Below are positions 1 to 10,299 of a stretch of DNA of 64,000 nt, piece by piece; position 1 is the first letter of the stretch, and each line of letters opens with the position of its first letter. Source of the stretch: Megaustenia siamemsis (Eukaryota > Mollusca > Gastropoda > Stylommatophora > Ariophantidae); the NCBI GenBank assembly GCA_032433765.1, contig JAVIAB010000051.1:81360847-81424846 (forward strand). Direction: 5' to 3'. The notes below the pieces were generated by a model. That model was not told where the DNA came from. It saw only the letters and a program-made list of their open reading frames with translations, and searched no databases. Both the position numbers and the translations under genes were made by a program.

Positions 1-735
1 GAACAGAACCCAGTCGTGGTTAATGCTGAGGTCAACGGTCTCATCTGCGATAACACCGATGAGAAAGATGCAGTCATCTATACAGACGGATCTGTAAGAC
101 GACACAAAAAAAGTGCATGGGCATTTACAGCACGTTCGGCAGGCAGAATAGCCAAGGAAGACAGTGGTGCATACGCCATGACCACGAGTAGCATGACAAT
201 GGAGGTGATGGCAGTGACCAAGGCATTCAAATGGTTAGAGTCACAAGACTACATCCACGCATGTATACTGAGTGATTCGATGAGCATGATAAAAAAAGTG
301 GAGGCGGGCTTTGTACGCATGCAATGGGTAGAGTCGTTGCAGAAATCCAAAATACGTAAGGTCACCTTTGTCTATGTCCCTGGACATGCGGGAGTACGGG
401 GAAATGAGAGAGCGGACAGGTTGGCTAGCTGCGCTGTCGTTGAGGACGGGCAACCGATGGATCGGGCGGACGTCATCAATGCACTCCGAGATGTGGGAAG
501 AGCACAGGACTTCGACAAACACAGATCAACGTCGCTTCTTCGGATGATGGAAATGGGAGTTAAGATGGGCACAGCCAGAAATGAGAAACTTGGTGGCCGT
601 GTAAGAAGACTTATCAACCAACATAGAACTGGAGTCGTCAGTCGCTGGACACTGAGGGAATTGCTGAGGAGGGGATCTGAGCACCTATGGACATGTTCGG
701 AGTGCAATGATGATGACCCGCAAATAACTCAATAA
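1..735 (+). CDS. LINE family I, RNase H domain and C-terminus (partial, open frame)
   Basis: Open frame from the left edge to TAA at 733-735; the 5' part is outside the window. It is the C-terminal end of a non-LTR retrotransposon polyprotein. Counting from Val at base 16, an RNase H fold is visible: YTDGS with catalytic Asp near residue 24, Glu near 63 (SMTMEVMAV), Asp near 87 (ILSDSMS), and PGHAGVRGNERADRLA with His near 124 and Asp near 134. All acidic catalytic positions are present. A C-terminal ELLRRGSEHLWTCSECNDDD tail follows. RNase H after the RT is typical of I/Jockey-group LINEs. Degraded copies are at 49640-51040 and 55400-56140; this one is the least damaged. The codons use C/G at third positions more than the surroundings do, consistent with a younger insertion. 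Confidence 0.85.
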   Translation, partial: EQNPVVVNAEVNGLICDNTDEKDAVIYTDGSVRRHKKSAWAFTARSAGRIAKEDSGAYAMTTSSMTMEVMAVTKAFKWLESQDYIHACILSDSMSMIKKVEAGFVRMQWVESLQKSKIRKVTFVYVPGHAGVRGNERADRLASCAVVEDGQPMDRADVINALRDVGRAQDFDKHRSTSLLRMMEMGVKMGTARNEKLGGRVRRLINQHRTGVVSRWTLRELLRRGSEHLWTCSECNDDDPQITQ

Positions 736-876
736 CTCAATAACGTAGTTCTGCCTCTCACTCTTCTTCTTCTTCAATTTTAATGTAAGCTTTGTATGGT
801 AAGGAATCACGCGGCATTCTTTTTAGATAGACAAACCATTTTATTTGCTGGTTCTGTATGTAGGTTAGGATTGGTT
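736..876. other. Short spacer after LINE I
   Basis: Contains an ACTCAATAACTCAATAAC duplication directly after the LINE I stop, and a TCTTCTTCTTC run. Likely the 3' untranslated tail of the LINE. Nothing else recognised. Confidence 0.4.
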
Positions 877-1720
877 GCTGTTGTTGTTGTTGTTATGGAT
901 CCAGCGACATTTGAGCTGATGCCCTTCGGCCCAATGCCATGTAGTAGTATCTACAAGTATTTTTATGTTCTGCTGTGGTTCCGTTCAGTGTTCCATTTGG
1001 AGTGTCTTTGAGGAAGTAGTAGGATTAGTTCAATGTCTACCCTTTCTAATTCTGTCTTTTTTGGTCACTCTAAGTGCTTTCCTCATACACCATTATCTCT
1101 ATGGTGACAAGCTTTCTTTTATGCTTTGTCATAAGTGACCATGTTTGGCATTGGTAGCACAATATGGGAATGAGTATACTCTGTATAAGATATTTCTTGG
1201 TGGTAGTAAGTATTGCTTTGTGTTAAGTTTAGGGGATATCTGTCCCAATATTTTGTTTGCCTTGTTTGTATCAGATGTCTAATTCTTTATTGATTTTACC
1301 ATCTTCAGAGATTGTTGACCCCAGATATTTAAAGTTTGCTACTTGTTTTATAATTTGGTGTTTGATATGACTTCTGTTTTTTTCAATATTTATTTTCATG
1401 ATAATCATTTTGCATTCTTAAAAGACAGCAGATGTTGAAGTTCTGTTTCTTTGATAGCAATTAGGGCCTGATCATCAGCAACAAGTAGCTCATTTATATA
1501 TTTGCACTAATTTTTCCTGATGATCAGGCTCTAGTAGCTGAACAGAAAATCCATAAAAATCTTTAAGGCTTGCAACTTCATCATCTAATGTTGAAAATAT
1601 CAGTTCTAAACTCTTTGAGGCATAGACGAACACAATAATTGCTCCATTCAATTGTTTCCTTCAAGCCATTTGAGAACAGCAGCACTGTTTCAATATGCAG
1701 TTTCATACTGGAACCTACAA
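877..1720 (-). mobile_element. LINE family E remnant (minus strand)
   Basis: Read on the minus strand, this holds broken pieces of a reverse transcriptase. ADDQALIAIKETELQHLL lies around 1430-1490 (active-site Asp pair), then VANFKYLGSTISEDGKINKE around 1280-1345, then LIPILCYQCQTWSL around 1130-1170, which is the YGCE.W block after the RT palm in this type of LINE. The 3' end is a (CAA)n-type tail at 877-896. Many stops and frameshifts make it a dead copy. The 5' limit is uncertain: 1500-1720 contains a short stretch resembling the same ADDQAL region in the opposite orientation. Confidence 0.65.
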
Positions 1721-2624
1721 TCTCCCCTGCTTCCCTCTATTCTGCAGTAATTTTGTCCTTGCCTCAATTGAAACTTCTGATCTCACAGCATATAGAATAT
1801 TTTAAGTTGTTCCAAAGATTACTCTTAAAGTTTTAACTTAAATGTAATGTTCCTTTGAAAGATTTTGAAGAAAACACACTTCATTTTATAGCAGAAATTA
1901 AAAAAATAAATATGAGGCAACATGAATAATATAAAGCAAAATGTTTGCTAAGTTGAAAAAAAAATTTAGTGCTGTCACTACCGTACATGTTTTTGTTGTT
2001 CAGTGTTGTACAAAGAAAAATATGTTGCACAATTACATACCACTTATTTATCTACAATTGATATTTAACATATATGTAGTTGTACAACTTTAAGTTCGTT
2101 AATTAGTATATAGTAGTTGGTTTAATGTGCTGTTGATACTGTATGTTCATACTATTGAATGGAACACATTGGTACAAAATCTAGTTTATAGTGTTCATAA
2201 GAAATGTAAGTTTTTAGTAGAGAATATTTTAGAATGTTTATTCTACAATTTCATAACATTATTGAGGTAATAACAAATTGAAAATAGTCTTTAAAAAGGT
2301 AGAAAAAAAACCCAAAAAAACAACAGAAGTTTAAAACACTTATTTAAGAAACTCTACTACCCATAATAGTGAATCTGGAGCTATCACCAGCAAATACACC
2401 AACTTTCCTGGAAAGCATAGTTATGGTTCTTGCAAAATCAACACAAATACCTGTGACAGGATGTGCTAAAGAAGAATAGTTTTGCCAGTTTTAATATAAT
2501 TTGGAGATCTGCCCAGATTAACACAGAAACCAAATAATGATAAACAAGAACTGCATATTTTCAGTACCTTTGTATAGACCTAAATGTCAAGGAGCAGTAT
2601 AAAATAAAGCATCACGACTGTCAC
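1721..2624. other. Intergenic or intronic AT-rich stretch
   Basis: AT-rich with poly-A and poly-T runs. No coding match, tRNA-like head or tandem repeat recognised. Confidence 0.5.
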
Positions 2625-5200
2625 ACAACCTATCTATTGTCCTATTGAACCTAGATGGCACATAATGCAGAAATTCTAGAATGTCTGGTGATTTTTTTTT
2701 TTCAAATGTCTGACCTTGCACAGGGGCTGTATGTATCTTGCCACTCATATCTGATCTGTTCAGGCTGATTAATCATTTTTGGTGAGGGAGCCGATGCCTG
2801 CTGCTGTTGCTTCTCATGTTAATGTTCTTTTTTTTAGTGTTTCTCTAGATTGGCCTATATTTTTTTTACCCCTTGGCTCCCATTTGAGGGCCTGCTTTGA
2901 GATTCTTTTGTTGTCTCATCTCATCACATGGTCAACACATGACCACTTTCTTCTCTTGATTATAGTTGATATTTTTGAATGCTTTGTCATTTCTTCTATT
3001 TCTGCACTCGTCTTGAACTCATTCCATGGTATACAAAGTATTTTCTTCAGGCATCTGTTTTAAAATGCATCAGTTTATTATCTGTTTCTTTAGTTATTTT
3101 CCAGCTCTCGCATACATAAGTAAGGGTGGATAATTCATTTGATTTTAAAATCCTGAGCTTAGTTTTTGTACTTAGTAATTTTGATTTCCATATTTTATCA
3201 AGATGACCATCATGCAATAAGCCTTTTGAGTCACATGACTAAGATATTACTAAGAATCATCATGCAAAGAGTGCAAAACGAATTCAGTCCAGAAATTAGT
3301 GATGAACAGTGTGGTTTTGTTGGAGGTAAAGGAACGAACAATTCCATATACATCATAGAATCTTTAGTAGAAAAAGTCATAGAGGTGAAAACAGGCCTAT
3401 ACCTATGTTTCATAGATTATACCAAAGCATTTGACAAAATAAAGCGCCAAGAAATAATCACAATTTTAGAAAGCATAAATGTTGACAGCGAAGATCTAAG
3501 AACAATAAATGACATGTACTAGAAATCAATTGGGAATGTTTTAACAAATAAAACAGGGTGTTAGGCAAGTTTGTGTGCTGTCACCAGGTTTATTTAATTT
3601 GTATAGTGAGATTATTTTACGATCCACAAGGGGCAAGCCTGTAATAACAATCAGAGGTCAAAATACATATAATCTAAGGTTTGCTGATGATACAGTTTTA
3701 ATCGGTAAGAGTGAAAAGGAGTTACAAGAAATGTTAGACATTATAGTGAAGGAAAGCAAAAATCAAGGACTCAGTCTTAATAGCAATAAGACAGAAGTAA
3801 TAATAACAACAAAGAAAAAGATATTGCCACAAAGCACAATGAAGACAAGTGGAACAATATTAAAACAGGTAAATGAATTTATTAAATATTTGGGAACATT
3901 GTTAACATCAGATGGTAGATGTACAACATAGGTGAGATGCAGAATGGCTCAGGCAAAAGCAGCTTTCCAAAAAATGAGGAAGATACTATGTAATCCATTT
4001 TTGACAATAGAGACAAGAAAAAGATTTTTTAGATGTTATGTAGCACCAGTCTTAACATATAGATGTGAATCATGGACAAAAGGACAACAGACAAGAAAAT
4101 CACTGGAGGCTGTAGAAATGTGGTTTTACAGAAGAATTTTGAGAATACCATGGACAGCTAAAAAGAGTAATGAAAATGTTCTGAAAGAGGCCGAAGCAAA
4201 AAGAGAGCTAATTTCCAATATTAGGAAGAAACAATTAACCTTTTTTTGATCATGTAATGAGAAGAGAACAGCTGGAATATATTGTAACAACTGGGAAATT
4301 TGAGGGACAAAGAGATAGAGGGAGGCAAAGAGAAAAGATACCAGACAGCTTAAGTGAATGGCTTGGCAGAAGGTCAACAACAGAAATGATAAATAACTGT
4401 AGAGATTGAAAGTTGTGGAGAGATATGGTCACCTACGCCAGCAGGCATGGTACTTGATAATGATGATGATTTTATCAAGGTTTTGGGAAGTCATTGCTGC
4501 ATTCGCTTTTCTGATTCTAATTTCTTTCTTTGTGTCTCTTTCTTGATTTATGCAGGTTCCAAGATATTCAAAGATATCTATTCTTCCACTGCTTTTCCTT
4601 CCACATATATTTTTTTCTTCTAGATGAATTTGATTTTTAACTACTGTCTCTCATTTTTTCTTGTTGATCTCAAGTCATGTTTTCTAGCCACTGATGACAG
4701 GGGATTTGTTTTTTCTTGCTCTATTCTTTTTTCACATTACTAATGTCATCAACTAAGGTCCTGCAAAGAAGATTCAAGTGTACATCCAATGTCTTTGTTA
4801 CCTGTAAAGCACTTCTACATTATGAAGTCACTGGTAATTCTAAGTAGCAAGGAAGATAAAACCCTTCCTTTTGTTTAACTCTGGTATCAATCTGAAATCA
4901 TTCATTTGGTCTACCTTTGTGCAAACTGCATTTAAGGAGCCATCATACAGATTTTTTATGACGTTGATAATTTTTAGTGGTATTCTGTATTGTCTCTGTA
5001 TGTTCCACAATGAGCCTCTATATGTGCTGTCGAAAACTTTTTTGAAATCAATGAAATTTAGATGATGTGTATTTTGCTTTTCTAATGTTGTTCTAGTATA
5101 ACTCTTATGATGAAAGTATTATCAAGACAGCTTCTCCCTTCCTATGCCTTGCTTGTCCACCATACATTACAGCACCTACAGCATCTTTAATTCAGTACAT
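2625..5200 (-). mobile_element. LINE family H copy (minus strand), split by LINE F
   Basis: Two parts of one minus-strand LINE, 2625-3202 and 4480 to about 5200, separated by a + strand LINE F insertion. The 3' end at 2625 carries a CAATAGATAGG tail. Moving 5', the minus strand shows remnants of the RT C-terminal part (block of the GHVMRRDN type around 2900-2950), then in the far part RT pieces such as LNFIDFKKVFDS around 5040-5060 and IDTRVKQ around 4880. Stops and frameshifts are frequent. The 5' boundary is approximate. Confidence 0.6.
3203..4468 (+). mobile_element. LINE family F, 5'-truncated RT copy with target duplication
   Basis: The insertion is flanked by ATTTTATCAAG at 3192-3202 and 4469-4479. 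It encodes most of a reverse transcriptase in broken frames: MTKILLRIIMQRV and CFIDYTKAFDKI (first catalytic Asp) to 3522; LSPGLFNLYSE and LRFADDTVLIG (active-site Asp pair near 3680-3691) at 3575-3931; then CYVAPVLTY and VEMWFYRRILRIPWTAKKSNE to 4249. Stops at 3520-3522 and 3929-3931 and a frameshift near 4249 kill it. After 4250 the remaining C-terminus (RREQLEYIVTTGKFEG type) can be followed out of frame to the ATGATGATG tail. The clade is not settled; the sequence resembles the widespread RTE/CR1-like elements of invertebrates. Confidence 0.88.
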
Positions 5201-5429
5201 GATGATATTACAGAATGTTTTATAGGCATAGTTGAATGTAGATGGTTTAGATATTTGAATTGCTCCGGCAACCCTAACAAGATTAAATCATATGGGAAAA
5301 ATAAAAAACATATTTCTAAGAACAAAGGTCAGATTCTGATTATTATAATCAGTAAAGACATCTGTATTTCTATACACTGCAAAACATGGGCACTCACCGT
5401 TGATCTTTAAAAAATAACAAAGGTTCTGG

Positions 5430-7130
5430 AAGTGATATAGGATAGTAATATCTTGCTCATATCTTTTTATATACTATATCTCAAATGGGGAAGTGTGCAA
5501 AATCCAATGATCCACAGGACCAACTAAGACTTATTGAGTGTCAACAATAAAAGAAAGATTAAAGACTTCTAATCTTCTAATAACAGAGAGCGGAAGATAA
5601 GGGAAAATAACACCAGAGATTGGACATGATTGACAACCTTTGCCACATCTCAATTAAGCAGCTCTTAATTGTGAAGTTTGGAGGGCAGTTGTGAAGACAT
5701 CATCAAGGGCATGCCACTGACTACCAAGGTTGTGGGATGAATGATAATGATTATGTTGAAAAAGCTTGGCCATGAGAAGTGTAAGGATGACATGTTTATT
5801 GTGTTCTAGAAAATATTGCAGTCAATGACTGTTTTGTCATCTATGGCCAAGAAAAAATAAAAATGTTTCACATCTTGGCTGACATCTGATATCATCTATC
5901 GGATATTTAAAGATGATACAATTATTATCTCTTTGTTTTATAGATCTGTTTTAAGATGACCTATGCAATTCATCTTCCAAAATGGAGGATTCTGTTTTCA
6001 TGATTGCTCTGGATGGTTATTGGGGTAATTTGATGAGCCATCATTGTTAAACATCCATTGTTATTGAAACAGAAATCATTACTCTGAAATTTAAATGATG
6101 ATGTTTAATCAATGATCTGACGGCTCCTTATTCAATCTTGCATGTCTGAGGTCAAAATCAAAAACAACTCAGACCCTAATCAAGGAGCTTCTATTTGCTG
6201 ATCATGCAGCACTGGTTGCTCATGATGAATCCGTCCTGCAGTCAATGATCATGTGAATTATTCTCCTTATCAATAAGTATCCAGAAGACTGTGGTGCTTC
6301 AACAAGGTGTAGCCAGCCCCGCAGCGAAATCATTAAATAACATACCCCTCGAACCTGTGAGAATGTTCACCTATCTTGGTTCTATGGTCACATGCAATGT
6401 CTCCCTTGAACAAGAAATAAATTCCCGAATTGGAAAGGCAGCTTCCACATTTGGCAAACTTAAAGATAGAGCATGGGCCAACACCAATTTAACACTCAAG
6501 ACTAAGATTCAAATTTACCAAAGTTGTGTGCTTAGTACACTTCTATACAGATCAGAAACTTGGACTATCTATGCAATTAAGGAGAAAAGGTTAAACAGCT
6601 TCCATGTATGTTGCCTTTACAAGATTATGAACATCAAATGGCAGGACAAAGTAACTAATTCTAATGTCATACAATGAACCAAACTCCCATCGATCTTGGC
6701 AACACTTAGGATTCATATACTAAGGTGGCTGGGCCATGTAAGAAGAATGGCAAACAATCATATTCCCAAAATAAATATTGTATGGCAAAAAAAGATGGCA
6801 AGAGATCAAAGGACAGACCAGTGCTGAAATATAAGGATGTTTGCAGGGCTTCCTTGAGGGAATTTTCTATAAGTGAAAGAAACTGGGAAAATGTGACTGC
6901 AGATCGTAACACATGGAGAGCAAACTTAAAAAATAGCACAGCAACTTTTGAGACAGTGCTGATATCAAATTCTGAAGACAAAAGGTGCAAAAGAAAGGAG
7001 TCAAGGCCATGTACCGAGGGTACACCTTTGCTCGTTCTGTGGATGGATCTGTCTATCCAGGATTGGTAAATTTAGCCATGAGAAAAGATGTTCAGTAAAG
7101 CAGCACCCAGTATGAGACACTAATGCTTTA
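5430..7130 (+). mobile_element. LINE family C, RT and C-terminal zinc-finger-like end (degraded)
   Basis: LLFADHAALVAHDESVLQSMI (an FADD-type RT site with the second Asp mutated to His) lies near 6190-6250. The best open part, 6291-6677, holds FTYLGSMVTCNVSLEQEINS and RIGKAASTFGKLKDRAWAN, then CVLSTLLYRSETWTIYA, SFHVCCLYKIMNIKWQDKVT. After a stop it continues ILRWLGHVRRMANNHIP near 6715-6760, and HLCSFCGWICLSRIG near 7025-7065 is the remnant of a Cys/His-rich terminal finger. This element type (endonuclease, RT, terminal finger) is common in molluscs and other invertebrates. The 5' limit is approximate. Family C pieces also occur at 9266-10262 and 11640-12870. Confidence 0.75.
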
Positions 7131-7254
7131 CCAAACTACTGACTTATCATGATTGCTTGCTACCAACCGTCTGCCAAGACGCCAAAGGCCATATAATCAG
7201 TAACTGACAATTTAGTCCCAAAGTTACAGTGGAAATAAATTACAGGAATGTACA

Positions 7255-7765
7255 AATGAGCGTCTAGAATTTCTAATCAAATCTATTATCACCCTTACTT
7301 ATGCATGTGAGAGCTTGAAAACAAATAAAGAGATGCAAAATAATTAGATACATTAAAAAAAACCAGTGCCCAGGAAAATACTTTGTATATACCATGGGAT
7401 GAATTTATTACTGGTGCAGAGGTAATAGAAGTGATCATGCATCCAACATTATCATCTATATTAAGAAAAGAAGATGGGCATATGATGGCCATGTGATGAG
7501 AAGATATAACATGAGAATTGCAAACATACCCTCAAATGGGAAACAGCAGGCAAAAGGAAATGAGGTAGATCTAAAGAAACACTAAGGAGAATACTAAGGA
7601 AGCAACAGCGGGCATCAGCTCCCTTGCTGAGGATGAGAGGATCGCTCAGAACAGGGGCATGTGGTGAAACACAATGTGGGTGCTGTGCAAGGTCTGATGC
7701 TAATAGTAAATATTGTCAGATATGGAGAGTCTAGAATTCCTGCCGTCTTCAAATCAAAAACCCAA
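7255..7765 (+). mobile_element. LINE family H, 3' fragment
   Basis: A degenerate C-terminal RT fragment beginning ITLTYACESLKT (from 7285), followed by a GHVMRRYNMRIAN segment near 7470-7525. The 3' part matches 36255-36550 and 38440-38650, including GGTCTGATGCTAATAG and a ATATGGAGAGTCTAGAATT segment. No intact frame. Confidence 0.65.
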
Positions 7766-8289
7766 TAGAAAGACGCTTTTCTTCGCGTAAACAGTAGTAA
7801 AAATTGACATGCTAGTTCACAAATACAAAATTTGCACAAATTTACCATTTGAGCATTTAACAACCTGATGAATTAATACTTCTTTCTAACATTACAGGAT
7901 CATTCTCATCTTCCCATATTTTTTGTTTGTTTTTTGTTTTCATTGTGCCTTGTTTTATATTTCATTGTTCAAAGGTGTTTTGTACATTTGTTTCAAACAA
8001 TGAACAAGGAATTTTTGCATGTGGTTCATGTCTTTTATTTTTATATTCTTGATTAGTTGTTTCCTTTTATTATTATTTCATAAATGTCCTTATTTTATTT
8101 TAAAGTATTTAATTTATTGATATCACCCTCCCTTTCTCCCTTGACTCACCACACACACATCACATTATTCTTCTGAAATATGACCTAATAAAAAGGCTAT
8201 ATGTCTTTGACCATAACTAATAGTAGAATTTTGTTTACACATTAATACACAGAATTATCTGTCACACATTTATAGTGCTGTATTATTCC
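7766..8289. other. AT-rich intron or upstream DNA
   Basis: Mostly T-rich sequence. No gene, SINE or tandem repeat recognised. Confidence 0.5.
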
Positions 8290-8565
8290 CGTTTGTTACC
8301 GGGGGCCTCATTATGAGGGAAGTAAAGAATAGTGACACTGTGACCTTCCATGCATGTCGTAAGAGGCGACTAAGGATTGATCGATGGCTTGACAAGCTGT
8401 CATTGTAAAAGGTATTGTTATGGAAACAGCGCCATAGATTTTAGAGCAGTGATCTCTGCAATATATGCCACTTTGGCACGCAAGGTTTCTGTTTTTGAGA
8501 TTGTGGTTGTGCCCTATGTGCCGTCTTTGGCTCGAAAGGACAATAGATAGATAGATAGATTATGC
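8290..8565 (+). mobile_element. SINE family S, copy 1
   Basis: Head around GCATGTCGTAAGAGGCGACT at 8353-8372, a body with GGAAACAGCGCCATAGATTT, and a 3' end reading GCCCTATGTGCCG..TTGGCTCGAAAGG followed by ACAATAGATAGATAGATAG. Copy 2 at 63309-63576 is collinear. The last ~45 bases resemble the 3' end of LINE family A, which suggests the SINE borrows that LINE's machinery. I do not see a clear tRNA fold in the head. Confidence 0.75.
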
Positions 8566-8974
8566 ACCAGATAAATGTTGCATTGCCTGGATGTTAAATG
8601 CCATTTTTAGTTGTCAATCTCAAAATAATTGCTTCAGAAGCCACCAGTGCTAGAACTTCCTGATGGAAGTTCCTAAACTAACCCTGAGTTAATTGTCAAT
8701 GTGAAGAATTGTAATTTTGACTGGTTACATTTATAATGAGCATTTTCATTTTTAAAACTCATAAACCGTTCATTATAAATATATTAATAGATTATCTTCT
8801 TTTTTTTCGTGCATCTGACTTCATCTGAAAAGAGCTATTTTATTATAATTTTTAATTTTAAGTATTATTTTTTAAAATTAATAATGTTATTAATTTACTA
8901 AAGTCATTATTTAATATTGTTTCATTGTAAAAGATTTTATTTGTTTGTTTATAACATTTAATGTATTTGTGCAG

Positions 8975-9119
8975 TCTCAGGAAAGAGAGGCAGTGCAGAA
9001 GCAGAAAGTATTAGTGTGGTTTCGACTCCAAGGAGCAGTTTTACTCAATTGGAAGGATCACCGCCAACCAGGGCTAAAGCTGGTACTGTTGTTACTTCCT
9101 CTAGAGCTTCTAAGAGAAG
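8975..9119 (+). CDS. RASGRF (ortholog): RASGRF-like gene, exon a (linker upstream of the Ras-exchanger catalytic domain)
   Basis: Internal exon of 145 nt between a TTTGTGCAG acceptor and a GTAAGAA donor. It takes two bases from the previous codon and leaves two (phase 1 in, phase 2 out). The correct frame reads a Ser/Thr/Pro-rich linker containing STPRSSFTQLEGSPPTRAKAG and ending SSRASKR. A longer open frame through the same bases, starting SQEREAVQK, is a shadow: only the frame given here joins the next exon in phase. Ras-GRF proteins have a low-complexity, phosphorylation-rich linker between the REM and Cdc25 domains, and this exon fits there. The linker itself is poorly conserved, so the assignment rests mainly on phase continuity with the exons downstream. 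Earlier exons must lie left of the window or are unrecognised in 1-8974. Confidence 0.72.
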
Positions 9120-9265
9120 GTAAGAAAAAGAAAACTTTTTTTTTTTACCTGTTCTTTAACTTATTCTTTTCCAGACAATACAGTCTTTGCTTGTTTTTCT
9201 AAGGTGCCACCTGTCACAGAGAGTGCTAGTTTGATTCAAATTGTTTTGTTCTTGACAACAAAGCA

Positions 9266-10262
9266 ATCAATTGCTTACACAGCTTGTTTTGTCCATTAAG
9301 ACAAAAATCAATATTCCCCAATATGCATTTTCTAAGGTCATTAGAGTTCTCCATTTTCTGTGGTTTGTAGCTATCTTTGACAAAGTTTGGTTCACTCTAT
9401 TTATCTCTACATTTCTTTCCTCTGCCAGTTTTTCCTTGGTGTGCCTTATTTTCATTTCCTTCCATAACCATTGCATTGCAACTCATTTTGATGATTTCTG
9501 GATCTCTGGTTAGTTCTTAATATATCATCTCCAGCGTCAATATTTTGTGCTTTATTTGTTTCCTCTTAAGAGGAACATCAAGATCTCGACAGCTTGACTG
9601 TACCGGTGGAGCAACTTATAGTTCTTTATTTTATTTGACCAAAATATTCTGATAAATTATCTCAAGCATTTATCACTACTTGCAGCTCTCATATATTCTT
9701 AGTTTTATTTTACTTTTCTTTTTTTCTAGTTTTTTTTCTTGCAGATACTTTGTTTCATACCAGTAGCCTCTGTCAGCCACAGTTGACCATGGATTTTGCA
9801 GCGCTCTTATGAAATGTTATCTCTTCTTTTCTTTTGCCATGTATTCTCTTTTTCTATGAATCTGTTTGCTTCTTGCTTGAGTTGGAGCTTTAAAGTGTTT
9901 TTCCAAAGATTGTGATCTGCAGCTATATCTTCCAGGCTGAGTTTATGTTCAGAATAATCATGCCATTGTTTAAATACATCTATAAATCAGAGTTTTTGGT
10001 GCCCCCTAGTTCTTTTGCCATCTTTCATATGGTGTAAGAGGCCAGGCCAGTGTAACCTATGCTGTTTGAACAGCGTGTAGATATTCGGGAGGTGTGCGAG
10101 TGACAACCTCACATTTATCACTTTATCCTTCCAGGTGATATCAAGAATGCAGTGCTGGCATTGCACATAGAATGCATTTAGCCTTCTCTCTTGCTTTGCA
10201 TAAGTTGTCCATAATTCGCTACCATGTAAAAGGATACTGGTGATGCAGATGTTGTCAATTCC
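9266..10262 (-). mobile_element. LINE family C, C-terminal RT fragment (minus strand)
   Basis: Inside the first RASGRF intron. The minus strand reads ITSILLHGSELWTTYAKQER, then RLNAFYVQCQHCILDITWKD and HRLHWPGLLHHMKDGKRTRG between about 10250 and 10000: the same blocks as the copy at 5430-7130 (SETWTIYA, IKWQDKV, LGHVRRM). Frames are broken by stops. 9266-9480 may belong to it but is weak. Confidence 0.65.
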
Positions 10263-10299
10263 TGCCTTTGTTCTAGTTGGGGGTTAAGGCAAAGAAATG

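Noticed and set aside
1430..1560. Two opposed ADDQAL-like reverse transcriptase scraps as a designed inverted repeat
   Set aside because: Similarity is only about 20 bases and the flanks do not match; probably chance or two old fragments.
8945..9202. Open frame reading SQEREAVQKQK over exon a
   Set aside because: It runs through the splice donor into the intron and does not join exon b in phase; the frame with STPRSSFTQ does.
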